From NCBI GenBank assembly GCA_020849535.1, contig JADLGB010000014.1, positions 1 to 64,000 of the forward strand: a DNA stretch of 64,000 nt, read 5' to 3'. Made by a program: the position numbers and the translations under genes. This document shows, piece by piece, positions 17,825 to 26,514 of the stretch (position 1 is its first letter; each line of letters starts with the position of its first letter). Under the pieces are notes generated by a model that searched no databases, was not told where the DNA came from, and worked only from the letters and a program-made list of their open reading frames with translations. The DNA comes from Candidatus Hydrogenedentota bacterium (GTDB lineage: Bacteria > Hydrogenedentota > Hydrogenedentia > Hydrogenedentales > SLHB01).

Positions 17825-20418
17825 GAGGCACCTCCCCTTTCCCAGAAGGCTTCCAGAGCCGGGGGATCGCCATGGAGCCAGTTGCCCACATACGTCGAAA
17901 GCTCAGAGAGGCTGCGGACTGGAAGCTGACTCAGATAGTGGCTGACCACGGCAATCTTCCGGTCCAAATCGGGTTCTCGCACGGGACGCCGTCGCCACTC
18001 CTGCGCTCTGAGCTGGTCAACATGGTCCGGGTCGTCCTTCACATAAGGGGGCTCCTCGTACAGGACGATGCCCTCGGAAAAAGTATCACAAGCAATCTCT
18101 CGTGCAAGCAGATGGTCGGCGTGACCACCGAATCCTGCCGGCGCATAGACCCTTTTGGCGATGTGTTCATAGTCGGCCAGAGCCGCACGTAGAACTTGAT
18201 GGCCGAGGTCGTCATCTCTCGGTGCAGAGAAGGCCGACTCGTACCCGCGCCCCCGCGCGCTGGGCAGGCTCAACTGGCGCAGCGAGAACGGAAGGTATCG
18301 GCACAAGGCGCGTTCGTTCTCCTCTTCCCTCACAATCTGGTATTCCTGTGGCGACAGGACGAGGTGGGCCGCGTAGCGAAACGTAGTGAGGTCTGCCCCG
18401 GAAAACGCACTCACAACCATGATGTCAAACCCCTCGTACCAAAGCTCGAGAAGTTCAAGGCTGCAGGAATACGCGACGTCGTCTGGGTGTGGCTCGATGG
18501 CCAGCACCAATCCCCGGCTGCGTCTGCTTCTCCTATCTTCGATCGGAGGTTTCGGTATCTGCAAAAGACTCGGACTGTGTTCTTGAACTACATTCAGCAT
18601 CCGTTCGTAGGGTGACAACGCATTAATCGCCTCCATGGAACCCTTCTCGACCAAGAGTTCGTCGTAGAGGCGGTCGAGTTCCCAAGCCGACCGTTCCCAA
18701 GAGTAGGGCTCAGCCATTGCCACACAGTCTGAAGCAAACTCGGCCGCAACAAGGGCATCCAGGTTCTCTCGAACCGTGTTAACGATTGCCTCTGGTTCGT
18801 AGGGCTCCAATAACCACCCGGTCAGTCCTTGGCGAACCCAATTGGGCAGGTTGCCGCAGTTAGAGACTATGAGTGGCGTGCCCATGGATAGTGACTCCAC
18901 GGCGACCTTTGAGAACCCCTCGAAGAACGCCGCGGGATCGGTCGGAATGACAGTAGCCAACGACTCCTCGTAGATTCTCGGCAACTGAGCATTCGGAACG
19001 AAACCAAGGAACCGAACGTTTGGCGCGTTGGCAACTCGCGAGTCCGAAGCGTCTCGCTCGTAGATTCGTGGATCGCCGGCGATGACGACTTCAACCTGAA
19101 GCCGTCGTAGTGCCTCGGCTGCCTGGATTAGCATGCCGATGCCTTTGCCCCGGATGGGCGCACCCACGAAGAGTACTTGGCGGCGCTTGGCGCGGCCACA
19201 AGGGACGAAGTAGCGGACATCTATCCCGCCTGGAATTATTTGACTCGGAACATCGTGAGCGGCCAAGAGCGCATGAAGCGCCTGTCCCACTACGACAACC
19301 CGGTCCAAGTCGCCACCTTGAAGTGCGTTCCTCAGCCCGGCGAAGTAGGTTTCAGCAACGCGATGGCAACGCAAGCCGCGTAGGAGCAAGACCCGACGGA
19401 GCCTGCGAGGCAGTACGCCCGACATGAAGAGCGAGAGCCAAGATGAGACAACAAGACCATCGCGCGGGGCATGATCGGCTGCGATACGGGCGCACTCGGC
19501 TGCATCCGCGTGACTCGGTACGATAGTAACGGCCGACGTAGGCGCATCGCCGGTACTACAGACCACGCTGGCATTCCACGTGGCAGCCACCGTCGTGCGA
19601 CACAGATGGTAGATTGAATTCGAATCACGCACATCGCCGACCGGGCCCGTGTACTTGCCATCGCACCGCTCGACAAACACAAAATGCTTCCTCCGCACCG
19701 GAGGCTCGATCGTATCGGCAAACCGGCTTCTTGCGTCGCCGATCCAGGCATCGAACATGTTGAGTAATACCTCTTGGTCCTTCTGAAGGTCAGGCCGCCA
19801 CCCCGGTACCGACGCCTTCCGTGAGACTACGTCCTGCGCGCGTTTATCCAGCGGCACGTGGGTCCCGTCCGGATTCGTGCGGGCGTCCGCCCAGGCCACC
19901 AACACTTGTGCGAGGCTAAGGCGCCCCGATCGTGCATCGGCCACAAACATAGGAGCCGAGTGACGAATAACGCCAGCCAGGTCGGGTTGGCCAACCAGGC
20001 GCAGCCACAGTTCCAGTCGGTGCGTGTGGCGGGACTCGATAGCTGCTGCCATTTGACCGTCGGAGCCGTGGTCCTTTGGCCCGATGAGATGGCCCAGATC
20101 ATGGATGGTCGCGCCAGCCACGGCCAAACATGCCTCTCTGCGGGAGAGTACACCCCGTTGGAACAAGGTGTTGGCCACGACACGTGCTATACGGGCCGTC
20201 CCTATGAGATGATCCTCGAGACGGTGCGCTGCCGTCGCGGCGGCTTGCTGAAAGGCTTCTTCTAGTGGATGCCGTTCAAGATAACTGCGTAGATCGGAGC
20301 AGGACATTGAGCACCGCGCACAATTGAGGAGAGGATCTTTGGGGTGGCTCACCGAACCGTGCGAATTACACACCACGGGACGGGCAGAATCTATTCCAGC
20401 TTTGCGCTCTATGCCCAT
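17821..20418 (-). CDS. HD domain - glycosyltransferase family 4 - PIG-L deacetylase fusion
   Basis: An 865-residue three-part protein. Residues ~60-190 form an HD domain: HLIGTARIA, IHDLGHL, then RHSAP and WADA. Residues ~270-590 are a GT-B glycosyltransferase with VLFVGAPIRGKGI and the FFEGFSKVAVESLSMGTPL nucleotide-sugar-binding region of GT4. Residues ~630-865 are a PIG-L/LmbE deacetylase with HPDD (about 641) and GGHADH (about 767) as zinc ligands. GT plus PIG-L is the logic of mycothiol (MshA/MshB) and of several aminoglycosides: transfer GlcNAc, then deacetylate it. The HD part may remove a phosphate. It starts 15 bases after ileS with a ggagag site. I know no precedent for this exact fusion. 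Confidence 0.85.
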   Translation of the reverse strand: MGIERKAGIDSARPVVCNSHGSVSHPKDPLLNCARCSMSCSDLRSYLERHPLEEAFQQAAATAAHRLEDHLIGTARIARVVANTLFQRGVLSRREACLAVAGATIHDLGHLIGPKDHGSDGQMAAAIESRHTHRLELWLRLVGQPDLAGVIRHSAPMFVADARSGRLSLAQVLVAWADARTNPDGTHVPLDKRAQDVVSRKASVPGWRPDLQKDQEVLLNMFDAWIGDARSRFADTIEPPVRRKHFVFVERCDGKYTGPVGDVRDSNSIYHLCRTTVAATWNASVVCSTGDAPTSAVTIVPSHADAAECARIAADHAPRDGLVVSSWLSLFMSGVLPRRLRRVLLLRGLRCHRVAETYFAGLRNALQGGDLDRVVVVGQALHALLAAHDVPSQIIPGGIDVRYFVPCGRAKRRQVLFVGAPIRGKGIGMLIQAAEALRRLQVEVVIAGDPRIYERDASDSRVANAPNVRFLGFVPNAQLPRIYEESLATVIPTDPAAFFEGFSKVAVESLSMGTPLIVSNCGNLPNWVRQGLTGWLLEPYEPEAIVNTVRENLDALVAAEFASDCVAMAEPYSWERSAWELDRLYDELLVEKGSMEAINALSPYERMLNVVQEHSPSLLQIPKPPIEDRRSRRSRGLVLAIEPHPDDVAYSCSLELLELWYEGFDIMVVSAFSGADLTTFRYAAHLVLSPQEYQIVREEENERALCRYLPFSLRQLSLPSARGRGYESAFSAPRDDDLGHQVLRAALADYEHIAKRVYAPAGFGGHADHLLAREIACDTFSEGIVLYEEPPYVKDDPDHVDQLRAQEWRRRPVREPDLDRKIAVVSHYLSQLPVRSLSELSTYVGNWLHGDPPALEAFWERGGAS

Positions 20419-20433
20419 ATGCTCTCCGCGTGA

Positions 20434-23400
20434 TTAATCCGCTACGGGCTTTGGCGCGTGCGCAAGAGCAAGCGCCACGGGTTCCCCCTCCAGCTCGAAT
20501 TGCACCGCATCAAGCGGATCCGTTAGCGGTTCATCCTGAATTCGATTCGCCAAGCACTGCTCGGCGAGCCACTCACGGTGGGCCGATACGGCTTGCTGCA
20601 ATTCGCCCTGAGTGGTCACTGATAGCACGATAGGATCGGTATATCCAAGGCCTGCTTTCTTTCGTAGGTTCTGAATGCGCCGGTTCAGGTCGCGGGCCAT
20701 ACCCTCCGCCTTAAGTTCGTCGCTCACCTCGAGATCGAGCAATACTACCAGCGTCCCCTCCACCGCAATTCCCGTGTCCGCTATACAGGGCTCCAGGGAA
20801 ATTTCAAACTCGTCATCGGTCAACTCGTGACCGGCCACAGTGAGGCGCGTGCAGTCTTCGGAGAGGACAAATTCGCGGGCTCGCACCGCTTCCCTAACCT
20901 TCTTCATGTCGCCGCGCAATCGAGGGCCCAGCACCGTGAAGTTGAGCTTGACCACGGGTTCGATAAGCTTATCGATGGAGTCCAGCCACTCGACCTCCTT
21001 TACTCGAAGCTCATCGGTGAGCAGTTCTAGGTTGGCTTCGATTGTGGATTGGGGTACGCCGCCGATGGAGACCTTCTGCAAGGGATGACGGTGCTTGATC
21101 CCGCGATCCTCACGAATCGTTCGCGCCAGATAGACGACTTTACGGATGGCCTTCATCTCGGCGCTGACTTCAGCATCGATCCAGTTCTCACGTGGCGCGG
21201 GCCAATCTTCGAGATGGACGGACCGTTTCCCGCCCAACGCCAAGTGAACGCCCTCGGCGAGGTACGGCACGAACGGCGCGATGAGCTTGGTTACGGTGCT
21301 CAGTGCGGCAAAGGTCACTTCGTAAACTGCGCATTTCCGGTCGTCGAGGCCCGACTCCCACATGATGCTCCGAGTCAATCGGATGTACCATGTGGAGAAA
21401 AGCGTAATGTAGTCCACGATAAGCTCATAGCACGCGGGGAAGTCATACTCTTCCATGCGCGCCTCCAGACCCACGCGCAGCATCTCCGTTTCATGCAGCA
21501 TGTAGCGGTCCAAGCGCGACAAAGGGACAGTCTTACCAGTTGGCTCGAAACGGTCATACGCCGCATAGGACGTGAACATGTGTACTCCGTTCCAGAGCGG
21601 CAGGTGGCACTGGCGCACCGCCTCGTGCACGGCGTTACCGGAGAAGCGGGCATCGGTACCTCGAACGACTGCAGACGACAACAGTGCCATACGCAGGGCG
21701 TCCGCCCCATAGTTCGACACCAGTTCCAACGGATCTGGATAGTTCCGTAAGCGCTTTGACATCTTGCGCCCATCTTCGGCGAGCAGTACGCCGTGGCATA
21801 CGGCGTTACGGAACGAAGCCTTGTCAAAGAGCGCCGTGGACAGGACCATGAGCGTGTAGAACCAGCCGCGTGTCTGTGCCACGTACTCGACGATGAAATC
21901 GCCCGGAAAGTTCGATTCGAAGGACTCTCGGTTCTCGAACGGGTAGTGCACACTCGCAAAGGGCATCGCGCCGGACTCAAACCAGCAGTCTAGGACATCG
22001 GGCACTCGGCGCATCACTCCACCACAGTCATCGCAGGTGAACGTGTGCTCGTCGATCGCGGGCCTATGCAGGCTCGTCACTTCACGCCCGCTGCGCTCTT
22101 CAATCTCTTGGATACTGCCCGCCACCGCGACAGTCGCGCATTCCTCGCAGATCCAGACCGGAACCGGCGCCCCCCAGAAACGATTCCTAGACACTGCCCA
22201 GTCGCGAGCACCTTTCAACCAAGTGCCGAATCGCCCATCGCGGATGTGTCCGGGCACCCAGTTGATGCCTTGGTTGTTTTTCAGCATGCGCTCGCGCAGA
22301 GTGCTCGCAGCGACGAACCAAGAGTTGACGGCGCGATAAATCAGCGGTGAATCGCACCGCCAGCAGTGCGGGTAGTTGTGCTCATAGGACTCGCTACTGA
22401 ACAGGAGGCCTGCATCTTTGAGCATCGTTCTAACGACCGGGTTGGCGTCGAAGACCGTCTTTCCCGTCAGGCCAGGCACTCGTTCGTCGAACGTGCCGTC
22501 TTCCTGGATCGGGTTGGGACCCTGAATACCGACCTGCGCACAGGCCGTAGCGTCCTCTTCACCGAACGCGGGCGCGAGGTGCACGATTCCAGTCCCCGTA
22601 TCCGTTTCAACGAAGTCGGCTTCGATGACACGGAACGCGCCTTTCTGTCCAGCGAAGTATGGCAGGATAGGAACGTACTCGACGCCCAAAAGCGCCGCGC
22701 CTTTGACGCGCTCGACTTCCGGAAGGCCCTTGATACTCGGATGGCGATCAAGCGTCGCCGCCGCAAGCCACAGTTTCTCCCCGTCCCCCGCGTTAATGGC
22801 AACATAGTCCAGATCGGATCTAACTGCGAGCGCTACGTTGGACGGCAGCGTCCAAGGCGTCGTCGTCCAGACAAGGAAGGACTCGCCGCTGCGGTCCGAG
22901 CGAGTGAACTTCACCGTAATCGAAGGGTCTTGCCTTGGCCGGAAGGCGTCATCGAGGCGCGCCTCGAAGTTCGAAAGAACTGTCTGGCATCGGATACAGT
23001 AGGGAACAACCTTTTCGCCCTGATAGGTGAGACCCAATTCATGGAGCCGCTTGAAGCACCATAGCACGGACTCCATATAACTTCGGTCCATGGTCTTGTA
23101 GTCCGAGTCGAAGTCGACCCAGCGGCCCAATCTGTCGATGATCGTTTTCCATTCCTGACTGTAACGCAGTACCGTGTTGCGACAGGCATCGTTGAACGTA
23201 CCGACACCCAGCCTAAGCACGTCGGCCCGGCTGTCAATCTCAAGGTCTTTCTCTACCTCATACTCCACCGGCAGCCCGTGGCAATCCCATCCCCACCGTC
23301 TCGGCACATAGTAGCCGCGCATCGTGTAGTAACGCGGTACAACATCCTTGATAAAGGAAGTCATGATATGACCATAATGGGGAAGTCCGGTGGCAAACGG

Positions 23401-23607
23401 GGGCCCGTCGTAGAATACGTATCGGGGACCTCCTTTTCGTGCCTCCACCGAGTGCTCGAATACACGCTCCTTGACCCAAATATCGAGGATCCTCTCCTCC
23501 ATTCTGGGGAAGCTCACATCGCGCCGAACCGCATGCAACCCTGCCTTTCCATCGGGCTCCCTCTGATCCTCGAACATCCAGTCCAGTTTGTGAGTTCGCT
23601 TTGTCAT
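20434..23607 (-). CDS. ileS: Isoleucyl-tRNA synthetase, type 2 (eukaryote-like)
   Basis: A complete 1057-residue class I synthetase. GLPHYGHI (HYGH at 77-80) is the HIGH motif in the form of eukaryote-like IleRS2, and [14 protein letters not shown] (KMSKR at 615-619) is the second signature. [11 protein letters not shown] and the editing-domain [10 protein letters not shown] are present, so both activation and editing look intact. Type-2 enzymes include the mupirocin-resistant MupM/IleS2. Here it is the first gene of the biosynthetic operon and not next to lspA as is common for the housekeeping copy. That supports a self-resistance or dedicated role, but some lineages use IleRS2 as their only copy, so a housekeeping role is not excluded. 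Confidence 0.96.
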   Translation of the reverse strand: MTKRTHKLDWMFEDQREPDGKAGLHAVRRDVSFPRMEERILDIWVKERVFEHSVEARKGGPRYVFYDGPPFATGLPHYGHIMTSFIKDVVPRYYTMRGYYVPRRWGWDCHGLPVEYEVEKDLEIDSRADVLRLGVGTFNDACRNTVLRYSQEWKTIIDRLGRWVDFDSDYKTMDRSYMESVLWCFKRLHELGLTYQGEKVVPYCIRCQTVLSNFEARLDDAFRPRQDPSITVKFTRSDRSGESFLVWTTTPWTLPSNVALAVRSDLDYVAINAGDGEKLWLAAATLDRHPSIKGLPEVERVKGAALLGVEYVPILPYFAGQKGAFRVIEADFVETDTGTGIVHLAPAFGEEDATACAQVGIQGPNPIQEDGTFDERVPGLTGKTVFDANPVVRTMLKDAGLLFSSESYEHNYPHCWRCDSPLIYRAVNSWFVAASTLRERMLKNNQGINWVPGHIRDGRFGTWLKGARDWAVSRNRFWGAPVPVWICEECATVAVAGSIQEIEERSGREVTSLHRPAIDEHTFTCDDCGGVMRRVPDVLDCWFESGAMPFASVHYPFENRESFESNFPGDFIVEYVAQTRGWFYTLMVLSTALFDKASFRNAVCHGVLLAEDGRKMSKRLRNYPDPLELVSNYGADALRMALLSSAVVRGTDARFSGNAVHEAVRQCHLPLWNGVHMFTSYAAYDRFEPTGKTVPLSRLDRYMLHETEMLRVGLEARMEEYDFPACYELIVDYITLFSTWYIRLTRSIMWESGLDDRKCAVYEVTFAALSTVTKLIAPFVPYLAEGVHLALGGKRSVHLEDWPAPRENWIDAEVSAEMKAIRKVVYLARTIREDRGIKHRHPLQKVSIGGVPQSTIEANLELLTDELRVKEVEWLDSIDKLIEPVVKLNFTVLGPRLRGDMKKVREAVRAREFVLSEDCTRLTVAGHELTDDEFEISLEPCIADTGIAVEGTLVVLLDLEVSDELKAEGMARDLNRRIQNLRKKAGLGYTDPIVLSVTTQGELQQAVSAHREWLAEQCLANRIQDEPLTDPLDAVQFELEGEPVALALAHAPKPVAD

Positions 23608-23707
23608 AAATGACTTCTCATTCCATTCTTCTAATTTGAATCGAGAATTGAGCCGCCGGCAGAGATTGCGGTCATGCCGCGATTACAGAAAGAATATTCA
23701 CCTTGTC

Positions 23708-23779
23708 CCGGTTCCGCAGTATGAACCGGAAGTCAAATCTCGGGTTTCAGAACCACATTGTCCGCTCGCATTCGGACAA
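23708..23779 (-). promoter_or_regulatory. Two stem-loops in the ileS leader
   Basis: Upstream of ileS, ccggttc/gaaccgg (arms 23708-23714 and 23723-23729) and ttgtccg/cggacaa (arms 23758-23764 and 23773-23779) can each form a perfect 7-bp stem with 8-base loops. They could be part of a leader RNA or operator-like dyads. I looked for the T-box antiterminator consensus and did not see it. Regulation of the operon from here is inference. Confidence 0.3.
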
Positions 23780-23895
23780 CTTGGAGTGTGATCGCTGACA
23801 CCCCTAACCCGCCCAGCAAGCGCATTCTTATGTTAACTGACGCTACGTCCCAAACTCAAACCGCACAAGGCAGACCATACCCGAAAACACAGGCT

Positions 23896-24040
23896 AGCAG
23901 CCCGTGGCAAAAGTCTTGTATCAGCGCCCGGTTTCCATGCCGGGCGGGATTCGAATCCCCGGATTTCCGGGGAAATTTCGCCCGCTGTGGAAGGCGGGAC
24001 ATTACAGATTGCGTTAAATGGACTTTTGCCACGGGCTGCT
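23896..24040. repeat. MITE-like palindromic element with 20-bp perfect terminal inverted repeats
   Basis: agcagcccgtggcaaaagtc (23896-23915) is repeated as its exact reverse complement at 24021-24040. The 105 bases between are themselves quasi-palindromic: a cgcccgg/ccgggcg hairpin, a central ccccgg/ccgggg stem and a matching gcccgctgtggaaggcggga arm. The whole could fold into one long cruciform. No transposase is encoded inside. The centre gattcgaatcccc resembles a tRNA T-arm but no complete tRNA can be drawn. Confidence 0.6.
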
Positions 24041-24768
24041 TGGCCCAAAGATCTCCATTTCCGCACCCCAGGGTTCGTTGGCCCACCATATTGGCCAGAA
24101 CTTGATCTCTCAGCAAGTAGTCGGTCTTCACCACGATCGGGGAGATCACATAGTTCTCGTGCCACATCAGTTCGCCTTGGGGTTTTTACGTTAAGCGCAT
24201 TTTGGGGATGCTTCGTAAAGCGTGTTGCGTTGGTAGCTATTCTTCTGCGAGTACGCAAAGCGCATGCCGAGGATTAGATGAGCGATATCTACACGTGCCC
24301 GAAACGAATCTTGATGCGCGCTGCCGGCACCAAGAGGACGGCCCTAGAGGCCACGCGCAACGAATTCGAGCCGTATAAAATGCCCCCTCGAATCTGATTC
24401 GGAAAAGTGACAGGCTCACGAACTAAAACGCACCGCTCCCTCGCATAGCTCGCGGGGCTCCCAAACTCATCCTAGCTTCCTCTATCACTCCCTGACCCCA
24501 GCGCGATAGAAAAACGTTTGCAAAGACCGTATTCAAGGGCGCGCACTTGTGTAGTACTTTCAACTTCTCAGGGGTGATATCCTATTGAAGCCCGCCGAGA
24601 GGAGAGAATCTTGATGCGATCATCAATCATCGATTCGGCGACCCTGAGGCGGTTGTGACCCGCGCCGTTTTTCGGCCCAGCACTTGGCTTTCAAGCGCGC
24701 TGTTCATGCTTGGCATCAGTGGGAGATTGTCATGATGCGTTGACCGCGGGCGTGCCATGCAGATAGGT

Positions 24769-24923
24769 GATACTTAATTTGATACTTACGATTTGACGAC
24801 CATGGTGAAAGTGGTTAAGATGGGCAGGTGTGAGGAACGAGCGTATCTCGCTCAGTTGTCGTAAGTTATAGATTTTGTAAGTACTTGCGGTGGCTTTGGT
24901 TAAGACTCTCATAACTCAAAGGT
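24769..24923 (+). repeat. Left 155-bp direct repeat of the genomic island (att-like)
   Basis: This stretch matches 38937-39092 over its full length with few differences. Both copies contain accatggtgaa(a/g) arm-like motifs, gagcgtatctcgctcagttg and the terminal dyad. In this copy the dyad is TTTGGTTA-agactctca-TAACTCAAA. Just beyond, around 24924-24945, the arm motif recurs in inverted orientation (ttaccacgttcaccat), so this copy looks like a complete attP-type site with arms on both sides. It is not followed by tRNA sequence. Confidence 0.75.
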
Positions 24924-25124
24924 TTACCACGTTCACCATGATACCCATGAGAACCATGTTCACCGCCATTTTTTGATGTTCGTCGCCTCTCACACCTCTT
25001 CGTAACCTCTGCGATTTCAGACCTTTCCAGCATATCCCACATTCTCATGAATTTCCGCTTGTTGGGTGACGAACCCAACGAATCTTTCCTGATGTGGTTC
25101 TGGCTGTCGGACAGATGCCCCATT

Positions 25125-25149
25125 AGGCGTCCTTGAAAAAAGGACACCT
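25125..25149 (+). promoter_or_regulatory. Inverted repeat just upstream of the DUF4143 ATPase gene
   Basis: aggcgtcctt (25125-25134) and aaggacacct (25140-25149) form a 10-bp inverted repeat with one mismatch and a five-base spacer. Its position immediately ahead of the gene would suit an operator or a short leader hairpin. Function is inferred from position only. Confidence 0.3.
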
Positions 25150-25167
25150 TTGTGTAATCATGTCTCC

Positions 25168-26493
25168 ATGAACCTTCATCCGATACTTGCCGAGAAACTG
25201 AGTGGCGCGTGTGCGGAGGATATCCCACCAACTTTAACCCTACGGGACGCGGCACTTCCCGCGGTACCCGGGAAAGTCCACGCGATCATCGGCATGCGTA
25301 GAGCGGGCAAGACCACATTTCTACGGCAGTTGCAGGCCGGACAGCGTAAATCTGCGCCGCCAGAACGAGCGATATACTTGAGCTTCGATGACGACCGTCT
25401 CGCGGGAATCGAACTCAACCAATTGGATTTCCTGCTCGAGGAATATTATCGGCGCTATCCGGTTCTGCGTGGCGATAAGACCATTCACTGGTACCTTGAT
25501 GAAATCCAGTTCGTGCCCGGATGGGAGCGGTTTGTCCGTCGTGTAATGGATACCGAGAAAGCCGAGATCGTGGTTTCGGGATCGTCCGCGCGCATGCTTT
25601 CGCGGGAAGTCCACACTTCGTTGCGCGGGCGCGGCATGGCGACCGTCATCCGCCCGTTTAGCTTTCGGGAGTTCCTACGCCATCGGGGAGAGGAACCTGT
25701 CAAGGAGCCGCAGCGTTGGACCGCGCCGGAGCGTTCCCTCGTGGAGAAACGGTTCCGCGAGTTTCTAGTCGAAGGCGGCTTTCCAGAGACACAAGGGTTG
25801 CCGCCAGTCTCTCGCATCGAATTGTTGCAGGGATATGTGGACACGGTCTTGTTTCGCGATGTCATCGAACGGTACGAAGTGTCCCAGGCGGCAGCACTAC
25901 GCTGGCTCATGCGATTCTGCCTTCGAAATCCCGCTGGGAGTTTCAGCGCGCATCGATTGCACCAAGATCTGAAGTCGCAGGGGCACGGAGTCTCCAAAGA
26001 CGTCGTTCATGCACTGCTCGGCTATTTGATGGACGCGTTCCTGTTTACCGCCGTTTCCCTAGCCACGGAATCCGAGCGAAAACGCAACTCGAACCCTCGT
26101 AAGCTTTACCCGGCGGATCCGGGGTTCATTCGTGCTTTCGATTCGAGCGGTCGTGCCAACATAGGCCACGCGCTTGAAACCGCCGTGTTAAACGAGTTGG
26201 AGCGCCGCAGCGCTGAGTTTGCCTACGTGAAGACCGAGGAAGGCTTTGAGGTCGATTTTCTTGCGCGCTACCCCACGGGTGGACAAGAATTGATACAGGT
26301 CTGTACCGATTTGTCGGCGCCGGAGACTCGTGCTCGCGAGTTGCGTTCGCTTCAAGCGGCGGCGAAAGTGCATCGGCATGCCACCGCACGGCTCCTCGTC
26401 CTAGATCGAGACGCGCTCGTGCATCTCCGCGACACAAATGTGAACGCGCAACCTGCGTACGAGTGGTTGCTGTCCGCGCCGGAACGTGCTTGA
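25168..26493 (+). CDS. DUF4143-family AAA ATPase
   Basis: I prefer the ATG at 25168 (441 residues); a TTG at 25150 is also open. Walker A is GMRRAGKTT near residue 45 and Walker B HWYLDEIQ near 110. FRGRGMATVIRPFSFREFL-type sequence (about 155-175) and the sensor VVSGSSA are typical of the AAA_14/DUF4143 group. The C-terminal third has FAYVKTEEGFEVDFL, matching the restriction-endonuclease-like (PD-(D/E)XK) domain of this family. These proteins are very frequent on islands and their cellular role is unsettled. It converges with the HATPase operon, whose last gene ends 22 bases away on the opposite strand. Confidence 0.88.
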   Translation: MNLHPILAEKLSGACAEDIPPTLTLRDAALPAVPGKVHAIIGMRRAGKTTFLRQLQAGQRKSAPPERAIYLSFDDDRLAGIELNQLDFLLEEYYRRYPVLRGDKTIHWYLDEIQFVPGWERFVRRVMDTEKAEIVVSGSSARMLSREVHTSLRGRGMATVIRPFSFREFLRHRGEEPVKEPQRWTAPERSLVEKRFREFLVEGGFPETQGLPPVSRIELLQGYVDTVLFRDVIERYEVSQAAALRWLMRFCLRNPAGSFSAHRLHQDLKSQGHGVSKDVVHALLGYLMDAFLFTAVSLATESERKRNSNPRKLYPADPGFIRAFDSSGRANIGHALETAVLNELERRSAEFAYVKTEEGFEVDFLARYPTGGQELIQVCTDLSAPETRARELRSLQAAAKVHRHATARLLVLDRDALVHLRDTNVNAQPAYEWLLSAPERA

Positions 26494-26514
26494 TTGAATG
26501 TGAACGCGCTCCAA

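Larger units (their letters stand above)
23608..25167. other. Long intergenic region holding a leader, a hairpin element and the island's left repeat
   Basis: About 1.56 kb without a supported gene. It contains two stem-loops close to ileS, a 145-base inverted-repeat element, the left island repeat and an inverted repeat just before the DUF4143 gene, listed separately. Frames of 60-140 codons on both strands overlap the hairpin element and look spurious. Confidence 0.6.

Noticed and set aside
23608..23790. T-box riboswitch ahead of ileS
   Set aside because: The conserved antiterminator sequence and a terminator with T run are not visible on the minus strand.
23833..24258. Frames of 100-140 codons on both strands
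   Set aside because: They lie over the palindromic element, carry no family motif and no ribosome-binding site.
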